A DNA stretch of 64,000 nt from Geobacillus subterraneus (lineage in GTDB: Bacteria; Bacillota; Bacilli; Bacillales; Anoxybacillaceae). The notes under the pieces are model-generated. The model was not told where the DNA came from and did not search any database. It saw only the letters and a program-made list of their open reading frames with translations. The stretch covers positions 1,550,001-1,614,000 of the forward strand of contig NZ_CP014342.1 of the NCBI RefSeq assembly GCF_001618685.1. Reading direction: 5' to 3'. Positions 56,533-64,000 of this stretch are shown here, piece after piece. How positions within the stretch are numbered: the first letter of the stretch is position 1; each line of letters begins with the position of its first letter. Made by a program: the position numbers and the translations under genes.

Positions 56533-57980
56533 ATGTGAATATGAGTTGGCGGATACAAAGGCACTGGATGCGTGAGATCGTACGACATTGAGTGCATTCC
56601 ATGAGTTTGCTGATAAGGCATTGGAGCATGGGGAAAATACCCTTGCTGCGCCATAGCAATCTGATTATAAAGTTCTGGTGCTTGAAATGTAAAATAATCA
56701 GAATGATTATTCCCTGATTCTTTAAGTATTTTTTGCTGTAATGCAGCAAATGCATACTTTACGAGATGTTCTTTAAACAGATTGATGTAATTTTTGTTTT
56801 TCAATTGATTCGAATAAACTTTAGGAATTTCATCAAAAATTTCTTCTAAATCTAGAGTGATATTATAATTAGATTCAAGTTCCATAGTGGTTTCAAAAAG
56901 AGTTTCGATTATTACTTGGGCCGCTCGAATTTCTTTAATATACTTTGCATCGCTTAAAATATAATGCTGCAGAGCGCCAAGCTCATACCTGGAATGGCCA
57001 AGTAAAAACCTGATGGCATCATCTGAGACCCCCATTTCATGAAACAATGTAGAAAGAGTGTATCGTAATCCGTGCGGTGTGAAATACTTCTCTGTTTTAC
57101 GGATGATTTTGTTTCTTCTTCCCTTCTCTTTTGCATGATTATGATTTTCCTTATTCTCTGGTTGTTCATATTCTACTTTTATCCATCCCAAATGTTCACA
57201 TACTTTATCGATTATATAATTCATCTGCTTGTTAATGAGCGGCTTTCCTCTCAAGCCGTATAACAATGCATCATTTGGTTCCATGTGTTCAATATATTGG
57301 GTGAGTAATTTCATGAGCTTAGGTGGTAATGGAATAAAGAAGTCTTTGTTTTTGCTGTTTGGCGAATTGTCAGTGTGTTTATCCCCTTCCTCTAGATATT
57401 GGTCAAGAAGTTTATCTTCTTTTACTCGATCTTTTTTTGGATCGAACTCATAAACTAGACCGTTCATAGTAGTAGAGACTGAACGAACGGTTAGTTTTTC
57501 GAGCGATGTGACTCTGAGAGCAGTAAACATATCTATTAGGGTTGGAACTAATACATTAACACCTCTTTCTTGCAACTCAAACGCAGCTTTGTAAACTTGG
57601 TATAATTCGATGATATTTAATGCTCTCGAATGATGTTTTTGTTTATTAGAATCTGTGATTTTTAATGCTGCGAATGGATTTCCGTTAATAACTCCGAGCC
57701 GGTTATAATGCGTAAACATAGATTGCATCGTTGCCTGATGTTGTTTTATCGTTCTCGGACTATAGCCTTGTTTTCGTTGATCATTTTCCCATATCTTCAC
57801 AAATTCATAATCGATATTCTCAAGCACTGGATTTAACCCTTGGTTTAACATATATTCTGACATGTAAATTACATTTTTACGGTAGGTACGTCTAGTGTTT
57901 TTTGACCAAAACTGGCTTTTTTCATATTCATTAAAAGCCTCAATTAAAGTAGATTTAGCTGAAATATTTGTCTTGCTCAT
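56526..57980 (-). CDS. Large tyrosine recombinase/integrase
   Basis: A 484-residue phage-integrase-type recombinase. N-terminal core-binding domain (SKNTRRTYRKNVIYMSEYML, ~20-105), catalytic domain with R156 (FTALRVTSLEKL), H303/R306 (TPHGLRYTLS), H329 (LLGHSRYEL) and likely nucleophile Y340 (LQHYILSD). It then continues ~140 residues beyond the usual end, finishing in a Pro/His/Met/Tyr-rich tail (FPHAPMPYQQTHGMHSM...). GGAGGTAATAGATC precedes ATG 57980. Element-borne by composition. Confidence 0.85.
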   Translation of the reverse strand: MSKTNISAKSTLIEAFNEYEKSQFWSKNTRRTYRKNVIYMSEYMLNQGLNPVLENIDYEFVKIWENDQRKQGYSPRTIKQHQATMQSMFTHYNRLGVINGNPFAALKITDSNKQKHHSRALNIIELYQVYKAAFELQERGVNVLVPTLIDMFTALRVTSLEKLTVRSVSTTMNGLVYEFDPKKDRVKEDKLLDQYLEEGDKHTDNSPNSKNKDFFIPLPPKLMKLLTQYIEHMEPNDALLYGLRGKPLINKQMNYIIDKVCEHLGWIKVEYEQPENKENHNHAKEKGRRNKIIRKTEKYFTPHGLRYTLSTLFHEMGVSDDAIRFLLGHSRYELGALQHYILSDAKYIKEIRAAQVIIETLFETTMELESNYNITLDLEEIFDEIPKVYSNQLKNKNYINLFKEHLVKYAFAALQQKILKESGNNHSDYFTFQAPELYNQIAMAQQGYFPHAPMPYQQTHGMHSMSYDLTHPVPLYPPTHIHMK

Positions 57981-58023
57981 GATCTATTACCTCCGTATAA
58001 AAATAATTGAACTTAAAATACAA

Positions 58024-58098
58024 AAAACCCCAAGCCAAACACCGCTACTTCTTATGCGTGTATATACGCATAGGTAGCGCTGTAAAGCTTGGGGTTTT
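58024..58098. repeat. Nested palindrome upstream of the large integrase
   Basis: Three concentric inverted repeats: AAAACCCCAAGC / GCTTGGGGTTTT (58024-58098), CGCTAC / GTAGCG (58043-58079) and TATGCGT / ACGCATA (58053-58072). On the minus strand the outer stem is followed by TTTTTT, so it may terminate the gene at 58232-58720; its complexity also suits a recombination or replication site. Confidence 0.7.
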
Positions 58099-58231
58099 CC
58101 CTTGTCGTATATTAAGTTATTCATTTGTTTTGTATTTTATCAGATTATGATGAAAAGTCAACAATTATTTTGCAAAATATAATAATAAGAGCAAAGAATC
58201 TGCAATCATAAGTGACGATTATTACCAATCA

Positions 58232-58720
58232 TCAGCCATCCTTTTCTTTTAAATCAACCTTGTAATATTCCAACCCTCTTTGCAGCAAAACATTTACTAG
58301 TGCATTTATTTTAAATGATTTTTCTATACTTAGATTTTTTATTGTGTTATACATTTTTTCTGTTAAGAAAAAGGTCTTCTTCTCTTTTAACAACGAATGA
58401 TCTACTTTTAAGTAATCTTTGAACATTTTATATTCCAAATCGAAATTCTCTTCAACGTTTATTGGCGTTCGATTTTCTTGTTTCTTTTTTACAAAGGGTT
58501 TATCAACTAATAAAACGACGATTCTACTTTTTACATCTCTACTCAATGATTCTTCTGGTGCAATACCTTTATATTTATATTCATTTTCTTCTTGATCAAA
58601 TTCAATTGCTGCATTTGCCAGTTTTCTTTCTAAGTCTTTTTCATTTATTCCTGCCATAGCTGCAACTTCTGCAATTGATTTTCCGTTGTTTAACTGTTCT
58701 AATGCTTCTATTAATTTCAT
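58232..58720 (-). CDS. Putative plasmid-type DNA-binding protein, 162 residues
   Basis: No family recognised. The N-terminus looks like a helix-turn-helix (LEQLNNGKSIAEVAAMAGINEKDLERKL) and the C-terminus (KTFFLTEKMYNTIKNLSIEKSFKINALVNVLLQRGLEYY) is like a ribbon-helix-helix or partition-type DNA-binding module with acidic/basic linker. GGAGGTGATTTAA precedes the ATG, a strong ribosome site. AT-rich. Likely a regulator or partition protein of the inserted element. Confidence 0.6.
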   Translation of the reverse strand: MKLIEALEQLNNGKSIAEVAAMAGINEKDLERKLANAAIEFDQEENEYKYKGIAPEESLSRDVKSRIVVLLVDKPFVKKKQENRTPINVEENFDLEYKMFKDYLKVDHSLLKEKKTFFLTEKMYNTIKNLSIEKSFKINALVNVLLQRGLEYYKVDLKEKDG

Positions 58721-59096
58721 TTAAATCACCTCCGATTGTTTTAAACATTATAACTTCGCTTGTGCTAAATTTTAATAACTTTTGCAGAATATTTGTGGCA
58801 ATTTATAGCCATATAAATTCAGATGTGCTACGGATTCTGAAAAGAATGTATTCAAAATTTATCATGATATTTTGATCAATCTATACTTAATCGATGGCCT
58901 TATCAGCAGTTTTACAATGCCCGGTCGAACGATACAAATAAAAGATACGAATTAAAATACATCCGCCCCATCACTTATCGAAATAGTATTGGCCGTCATG
59001 CAACCTTTCTTTTATTGAACGATTTAAAAGTGCATTTTTTCCATTCGGCTCAAACGAAAAGCTAAAATATTTAACATTGAGCCACAGATTCATAGG

Positions 59097-59130
59097 GTTA
59101 ACTGGGTACATTAAAACCTACCCAGTTAAC
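59097..59130. repeat. Perfect twelve-base inverted repeat
   Basis: GTTAACTGGGTA and TACCCAGTTAAC with a ten-base loop, without T-run; possible protein-binding site in the AT-rich island. Confidence 0.6.
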
Positions 59131-59306
59131 TGTATGAACAACTTCATATACCTAATAGTTTAAAAATGGCTTCAGATCAAGTGTTCTAAAATTTAGAAGA
59201 ATGACCTATCCAGACGAGTATTACTATATCCCGACTCCTAATTTGACCCAAATTTTTTAATAAAATAAATTACATTTTTCGGATGGATATAACATTATTT
59301 GATAAT

Positions 59307-59335
59307 AAAAAAACCAGTATCAAATTGATACCGGT
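59307..59335 (-). terminator. Minus-strand terminator
   Basis: ACCGGTATCAA / TTGATACTGGT stem followed on the minus strand by seven T bases, downstream of repeat cluster A and the decayed gene. Confidence 0.65.
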
Positions 59336-59362
59336 TAATCATTCATCATAGTAATTTTTATT

Positions 59363-59520
59363 TTTTTACATATTTCCCGTACTAAATCAAATCTTTTTAC
59401 ATAAATCCCGTACCGAGAAAAATTCCGCACTGAGACCACAGTTTTTACTTAAATCCCGTACTGAGCTTTTACAAAATTCCCGTACCAAAATAATAGTTTT
59501 TACATAAATCCCATACCAAG
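59363..59520 (+). repeat. Iteron-like repeat cluster A (degenerate)
   Basis: Copies of TTTTTACA...ATCCCGTACC begin at 59363, 59394, 59442, 59467 and 59497, with a further partial copy near 59418. Same family as the long array at 60870, but more diverged. Confidence 0.75.
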
Positions 59521-59607
59521 CTAATGAAAACTATAGATTTCCGCAAATAAATACACTTTTTGTTCAAGCATTCATCATGTTTTAACTGTACACCCTACAG
59601 GATTTTT

Positions 59608-60082
59608 CATGCGTGTATGATCGTTTCACGTTTAAACGAAGGGTCTTCTATACCTGTACTTATATATTCAAAATCCCCATTAAATAAAAGATAGAGATCT
59701 ATTTCTATCCAATCATCAGATTCTCGCTTACCTAAAAGAATAAGTGACTGTTCTAATTCTTGCCTGTTCCATCTACAACATTAATTTGGTCTAATTCTAT
59801 TTGGATACGTTCCAGAACATTTGCTTTTACTATTGCCACCGGTATAGTGGCTTTTTGCGTTTCTGTACCCCCAAGTTCCAAAGCTAATTTATATAACGGA
59901 TAATCATTTTGTAATAGTTGAATATCTTCTGTTTCAACTTTCGGTTTTAATGCAAATCGGACTGATTGATCCGTTTTTGATAAAATCTGTTCTAAACATC
60001 GATAAGATGAGTCGTTACGTCTAACAGTGGCGAATGCGATGCAATCATGATGAAGAAGATGTAGATTTGATTCGATGGCCAT
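59608..60082 (-). pseudogene. Decayed unrecognised gene with -1 frameshift
   Basis: An ORF from 60082 (MAIESNLHLLHHDCIAFATV...) runs to a stop at 59753, but shifting one base near 59765 continues an open, acidic C-terminal segment (NRQELEQSLILLGKRESDDW...FKRETIIHA) to 59608, about 158 residues in all. No ribosome site precedes 60082, so the 5' end may be lost too. Family not recognised; it belongs to the AT-rich island. Confidence 0.5.
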
Positions 60083-60120
60083 GGGGATCTATTGTTCGGT
60101 ACCATGAAAAGAAACGAAAA

Positions 60121-60169
60121 AAAATGACCCCCGTTGAACTGCACTTCAACGGGAGTCATCTTTGTTTTC
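60121..60169. terminator. Bidirectional terminator
   Basis: ATGAC-CCCGTTGAA / TTCAACGGG-GTCAT stem with A and T flanks, between the 77-residue gene and the decayed gene. Confidence 0.85.
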
Positions 60170-60170
60170 T

Positions 60171-60404
60171 TTAGAACTTCATCATAATTTTCATATTCCC
60201 TCCGCTGTTGCTAACAAATCGATTATTCTCATCAAATGCAAGAGGTCCTATCGCTGGAAAAACAAACAGACTATCTCCCTCACGCATTCTTTCTTCATAA
60301 CGTATTCTGGCAATTGCCCATGCTTCCTCTAATGACAAAGCCCCCACGACATCCATTAATTCGTCTTTCTCTTTTGTTCTAAGAACGACATAATACTGAT
60401 TCAT
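60171..60404 (-). CDS. Small unrecognised protein, 77 residues
   Basis: MNQYYVVLRTKEKDELMDVV at the start, then GALSLEEAWAIARIRYEERMREGDS and an uncharged C-terminus with GGNMKIMMKF. GATGGAGGGATTATTT precedes ATG 60404, and a terminator follows. The frame is open 24 codons upstream without a ribosome site. No family recognised; single gene in the AT-rich island. Confidence 0.6.
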   Translation of the reverse strand: MNQYYVVLRTKEKDELMDVVGALSLEEAWAIARIRYEERMREGDSLFVFPAIGPLAFDENNRFVSNSGGNMKIMMKF

Positions 60405-61439
60405 AAATAATCCCTCCATCAAAAATGTTGATAAATAAAAAACATCGGCAAGAATGCCAACGACTGTTTTCGCCATACATCCTTACCGATGATTTTTCAC
60501 CATTTTTCTGGACCAAAAAGGCCTTCTGTTATATTAATTGTAAAAGGAAAGAAAAGTAAAAAACAAAATCGATTATCTATTATCATTCTATCTTACCCTT
60601 TGCCTTTTTTTAACCCATTTCATCGAATTTCTCCCTGTAAAATAACAAATCTGCTCGACAAAAGTGAAGACTGGGTAGATAACATAATGGCCACCTAGGT
60701 AGGGAATTCAATATAGAGGCAAGCAAAAGAAACTTAAAGTATATTTGTAGTAATGAAATGAAAAAGAAACGGGAAGAAGTACGAATACATCCAAGAGAAA
60801 AATTAATCGAATAATCAAATGACAATGTCCAGATGACAAACAGGAGCGAGAGGAATAGGTGGAAAGTAGTTTTTACATATTTTCCGTACCAGCCATCCCC
60901 TTCTTTTTACAAAAATCCCGTACCAGCAAAGCACTTTTTACAAAATTTCCGTACCAGCAAAGCACTTTTTACAAAAATCCCGTACCAGCAAGGACTTTTT
61001 ACAAAAATCCCGTACCAGCAAGGACTTTTTACAAAATTTCCGTACCAGCAAAGCACTTTTTACAAAAATCCCGTACCAGCAAGGACTTTTTACAAAATTT
61101 CCGTACCAGCAAAGCACTTTTTACAAAAATCCCGTACCAGCAAGGTACTTTTTACAAAAATCCCGTACCAGCAAGGCACTTTTTACAAAAATCCCGTACC
61201 AGCAAGGTACTTTTTACAAAAATCCCGTACCAGCAAGGCACTTTTTACAAAAATCCCGTACCGGCAAAGCACTTTTTACAAAATTTCCGTACCGAGAAGA
61301 GGTTTTTACATATTTTCCGTACCCCGAGTTCGACAGTCCATTTTAGGCAAGGACAATTTAGAAAAAGCCTTTTAAGTCTATACACTAGAAAAATACGTTG
61401 ATTTTCGTAGGCACACACTTCGTATGTCAAGGTTGATTA
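60405..61439. other. Non-coding stretch containing the iteron array
   Basis: No gene with a ribosome site was found. About 450 bases of AT-rich sequence precede the repeat array at 60870-61324. Open frames across the array only reflect its ~30-base periodicity. Confidence 0.6.
60870..61324 (+). repeat. Iteron-like array B, 15 copies, 30-31 bp period
   Basis: Copies begin at 60870, 60904, 60935, 60966, 60996, 61026, 61057, 61087, 61118, 61149, 61180, 61211, 61242, 61273 and 61303. Each has TTTTTACA, four to six A/T bases, TCCCGTACC (sometimes TTCCGTACC) and then AGCAAgGCAC-like filler that alternates between two forms. The constant period and strict direct orientation are typical of plasmid iterons or partition sites. 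No rep gene is adjacent. Confidence 0.9.
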
Positions 61440-62080
61440 TATTTTCCCCAAAATCGCCGGTTTAACATTCCCCAGAAAGATCTCATGGAACCCTTTGTTT
61501 TTCTTTTTTGGATCCTCTTTTCCTGTAATCGATAGCTTTCCCCTCTTTAGGTAATGGAATGACGCAGCAATCGATCTAACATCGCCCGAGTCTCCCACAA
61601 TTTCTTCCCATTCCCCAGAGCTTTTGTTGGGATATGCTCGTACCGCTGGGTGATCACTAGAAATAAGCAATGAGCGCTGTTCGGATCCAGTTTTAGGTAC
61701 CCCATTTCATCGATCATGAGAACAGTTGGCTTCACAAAGACAGGAAGCTTTTTCTCCAACTTTCTGACTGCCTCTTCTTAACTGAGTGACCAAATCACGG
61801 GCGGTAACAAAATACGTTTGATATCCTCTTGCTATTGCCTCCATTCCAATCGAAATCACCAGGTGTGTCTTTCCAATCCTTGGTGGGCAGAGAAAAAGGA
61901 TATTTTCTTTTCGGTCAATACACGACAACGTAAGCAGTTCTCGAATCCATCACTCATCCAACGAAGGTTGCGCGGTAAAAACGTATGGATCGTCTTGCGA
62001 TACGGCAGTTTGGACTTTGATGAGCGTTTGGATCGATCGTTCCTGTCTTTTGACAATTTCCGCCTCTAATAAGCGAATAA
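61440..62080 (-). pseudogene. Degraded IS21-family istB ATPase
   Basis: Pieces in several frames: ERSIQTLIKVQTAVSQ, a TGA within ...QPSLDE, then WIRELLTLSCIDRKENILFLCPPRIGKTHLVI (Walker A), YFVTARDLVTQLRR, a frameshift, KPTVLMIDEMGYLKLDP (Walker B), and further frameshifted C-terminal fragments to about 61440. This is the IstB helper ATPase of an IS21-type element. No istA transposase is seen. Confidence 0.85.
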
Positions 62081-62410
62081 GCGGAACAAAAACTCCGAAT
62101 ATGGCATATTAAGAGTAACTACGTATTCTACCATGGAGAATCATCGTTCCTCCGTGACAAGCAAATGGAATCGGTGACCATACTCGTGTATTCGTTCTTT
62201 CATGATCTTTCCCTTCTCAGGAATGCGTCATAACTCGTGATCATGAACCATTGCTCCTCTTATTGACATTATAGTTCTATTGTAAGTGAGGAATTTTATT
62301 CAGCTATATTGGGATTTTATCATCTGCTTTAACACATTATATATGGAACTGTAGATGAGTATTTTTCATTACAGTAATTTCCATTCCCTAAGAGACAAAC
62401 AGGGGACCCC
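62081..62410. other. IS debris, no gene
   Basis: Between the istB remnant and the DDE transposase nothing was recognised. Confidence 0.4.
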
Positions 62411-63412
62411 TTAGGCGACATGGAGCTGTTTTTTGATCACATCAATGGGAATATCTTGCTTTGCGGCGTCATAGATGAACTCGACGACGCTGTGCCCTTT
62501 CCGAGACCGAAGAAGCTCCAGGCCGGAAGAGATGTCTTGTTGAGATTCCGCGATGCTGTATACGCAGGCTAACAGCACCACGACCCAATACCGTTTCACC
62601 GCCCGAACGTGGCGAACACGGTACCCATCGAGCTTCAGCTGGTCTTTTGCCTGCCGGAAAAAGCATTCGATCGTCCAGCGCTGGGCATAGTAACGCAAGA
62701 TGTCTTCGTCACTCAGCTCCCGGTCGGTGCTCAATATGACATGGAGATGATCCGGCGTCATCGGTTGATCCGCCTTCCAAGCCAGCAGCACCACCGCGTC
62801 ATCAAGACCGTTGAGCGCGCCTTCGTAGCGGTAGACACGATAGCGCTCGTTCCCCACCGTGACGAGGCGGGTGTCGTTGGGCTCGATATAGCGGGCAAAC
62901 TCCTTCGCTTGGATGGCGATACCTTTCGGGTAGAGAATCCGGTTCGTCTTGAGCATGGCGATGACATGGAATCCTTGTTTCAGACAGGCTTCGATGAGCG
63001 CTTGGGACGGATACCATGAATCCATGAGCACATACACCGGCTGAGCCCGCTTCCTCTTGAGCGAGGAAAGCATCTCGATCGCCAGGTCGATTTTGCTTCT
63101 TCCCGATGTCTTGTCATACAGACGAAAGGCGAACGGAAACGCTTGCGTGAAGGTGTGCACCATCAGCCAAACAAGCGAATGCCCCCAGACCAATTGATGA
63201 TCGCTGTGAGAGAAATGCCAGTCACACCCTTGAATGGCGTGCGTTGCCCGTGACGAAGGCTTCGTTTTTTGGCAAATGGTATCATCAATCGAAAGGAACA
63301 GGGGTTGATTCGTCCGTTTGGCCAGGCGTTCGATCTGGCGAAGAACCCACTCCTGAAGCTTCTTGTAAATTATCACTTTATTTTGGAATAAAAGAAGCAT
63401 TTTTTTGCACAT
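62411..63412 (-). mobile_element. 5'-truncated DDE transposase (IS701/IS4-like)
   Basis: A 333-residue reading frame. From QIERLAKRTNQPLFLSIDDT (first catalytic Asp) through YVLMDSWYPSQAL (second Asp) to RYYAQRWTIECFFRQAKDQL (catalytic Glu, YREK-like), the RNaseH-type core is present and unbroken. The first ~20 residues (MCKKMLLLFQNKVIIYKKL) are AT-rich and do not match, and the helical N-terminal domain usual in this family is absent, so the 5' end has been cut off near 63350. It probably cannot transpose by itself. Confidence 0.75.
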
Positions 63413-63513
63413 TTCTTCAGAAAGCCCTCTCCCCTTTTCTGAAGGAATGTGCTAATTTTTTTGTGAATTGTTTCGGACGAAGATTGCCATTCGTTTCAAG
63501 GGGGGGAGGAAGT

Positions 63514-64000
63514 GTGATCCAGTTTCACGACTTTGGCATTGACATTCAAACGTATACGGATCGTGGGAAAGAGAACGATTTTCCTGATGTAAACCAATGT
63601 CCCCACTGTCTATCCCGCCGCCCCTTGCACCGTCACGGATATTACCAACGCTATGCGTTGACGGCAGAGGGGGAGTATCGCCTTTGGATCGCGCGGTACC
63701 GCTGCCAAGAATGCCGCAAAACCGTGAGTGTGCTGCCTTCGTTCCTCCTCCCGTATGTTCAATATACCCCATCCGTCATCTGGCAAGCGGTCAAAGCATG
63801 GCTCGAAACGCCAAGACGAGGAGCGAAGACCAAACAGGTTGGTTTTCCCACCAAGGGGGTCATTTTGTTTTATGTCCGACGATTTTTCCGGAATCTCCCC
63901 CGCTTGCATCACGTGGCGGCGAGGAGATGGGGGATCATCGGCCCTGTGGGGAACGCAAGAACCGAACGGGCGGTCTGGTGGATGCAGATCTTGGAGGGAC
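63514..64000 (+). CDS. DUF6431-type zinc-ribbon protein, runs off the window
   Basis: The gene starts at GTG 63514 after GGGGGGAGGAAG and is open to the end. At least 162 residues: two CxxC pairs (CPHC, CQEC) about 40 residues apart form a zinc ribbon, followed by a helical region (VIWQAVKAWLETPRRGAKT) and RRFFRNLPRLHH. This fits DUF6431, a protein class found with IS-type elements and resembling the N-terminal part of transposases. Its 3' end lies outside the window. Confidence 0.7.
   Translation, partial: MIQFHDFGIDIQTYTDRGKENDFPDVNQCPHCLSRRPLHRHGYYQRYALTAEGEYRLWIARYRCQECRKTVSVLPSFLLPYVQYTPSVIWQAVKAWLETPRRGAKTKQVGFPTKGVILFYVRRFFRNLPRLHHVAARRWGIIGPVGNARTERAVWWMQILEG

Larger units (their letters stand above)
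58721..59607. other. AT-rich non-coding stretch with hairpins and repeat cluster A
   Basis: No gene seen. It holds a perfect hairpin GTTAACTGGGTA / TACCCAGTTAAC (59097-59130, no T-run), a minus-strand terminator ACCGGTATC / GATACTGGT with a T-run (59335-59307), and five or six degenerate iteron-like repeats (59363-59520). The rest is featureless. Confidence 0.55.

Noticed and set aside
60870-61324. CRISPR array
   Set aside because: The filler between repeat cores is also repeated, not unique, and no cas genes are present.
60833-61401. Two 180-codon open frames across the iteron array
   Set aside because: They arise from the stop-free repeat unit; no ribosome site and the product would be a mere echo of the DNA repeat.

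Overview
The window looks like chromosomal DNA of a thermophilic Bacillaceae, most likely Geobacillus. The proteins read as close relatives of Bacillus subtilis proteins and gene order often follows B. subtilis (thyA-dfrA, ilvA-ypmP-ypmQ-ypmR-ypmS, yneT-parE-parC, treP-treA-treR, nsrR/hmp). The protein-coding core is GC-rich with strong AGGAGG-type ribosome sites. All family assignments were made by reading the sequence, without database searches.

Layout. 0-9.6 kb is a co-oriented block: a bacilliredoxin, a small spore protein, an aminotransferase, YpjP, a secreted Pro-Pro-endopeptidase-like zincin, thymidylate synthase and dihydrofolate reductase, a YndM-like membrane protein, threonine dehydratase and the ypmP/Q(Sco)/R/S set. 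9.6-21.7 kb mixes strands: an rRNA m5C methyltransferase, plsY, an OsmC protein, a deleted aldehyde dehydrogenase, a secreted 5'-nucleotidase, peptidase T, threonine synthase, a YuiH-like molybdoenzyme, a large DUF6044 membrane protein and a frameshifted YjdF-like gene. 22.0-22.4 kb carries a type I toxin-antitoxin module, followed by an orphan 5S rRNA and seven tRNAs, one preceded by a tandem duplication containing its 5' third. 23.9-33.6 kb holds an MBL hydrolase, a phasin-like protein with a UbiB kinase, yneT and topoisomerase IV (parE, parC) with a PilZ gene overlapping parC. 34.6-38.7 kb is the trehalose operon with TreR operators. 38.8-55.2 kb carries an NhaC-family antiporter between two Ter-like sites, a thioesterase, a class V aminotransferase, an acyl-CoA dehydrogenase, spermidine synthase, nsrR/hmp, purU, the replication terminator protein rtp, a MoxR/VWA pair, nrnB and a sulfite-oxidase-like enzyme. 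Rtp together with the Ter-like sites suggests this is the replication-terminus region.

From about 55.3 kb the DNA turns AT-rich and plasmid- or phage-like. It has two tyrosine recombinases facing each other, small unrecognised genes, a nested palindrome and two arrays of an iteron-like repeat (15 copies at 60870-61324). It ends in IS debris: a broken IS21 istB, a 5'-truncated DDE transposase and the start of a DUF6431 zinc-ribbon gene that runs off the window.

Pseudogenes and decayed genes are frequent: two have internal deletions, others carry single frameshifts or nonsense codons. The most novel-looking elements are the type I toxin-antitoxin locus, the Ter-like sites flanking the antiporter gene, the tRNA-Thr tandem duplication, the iteron arrays without a visible Rep gene, and the structured leader before the thioesterase gene.
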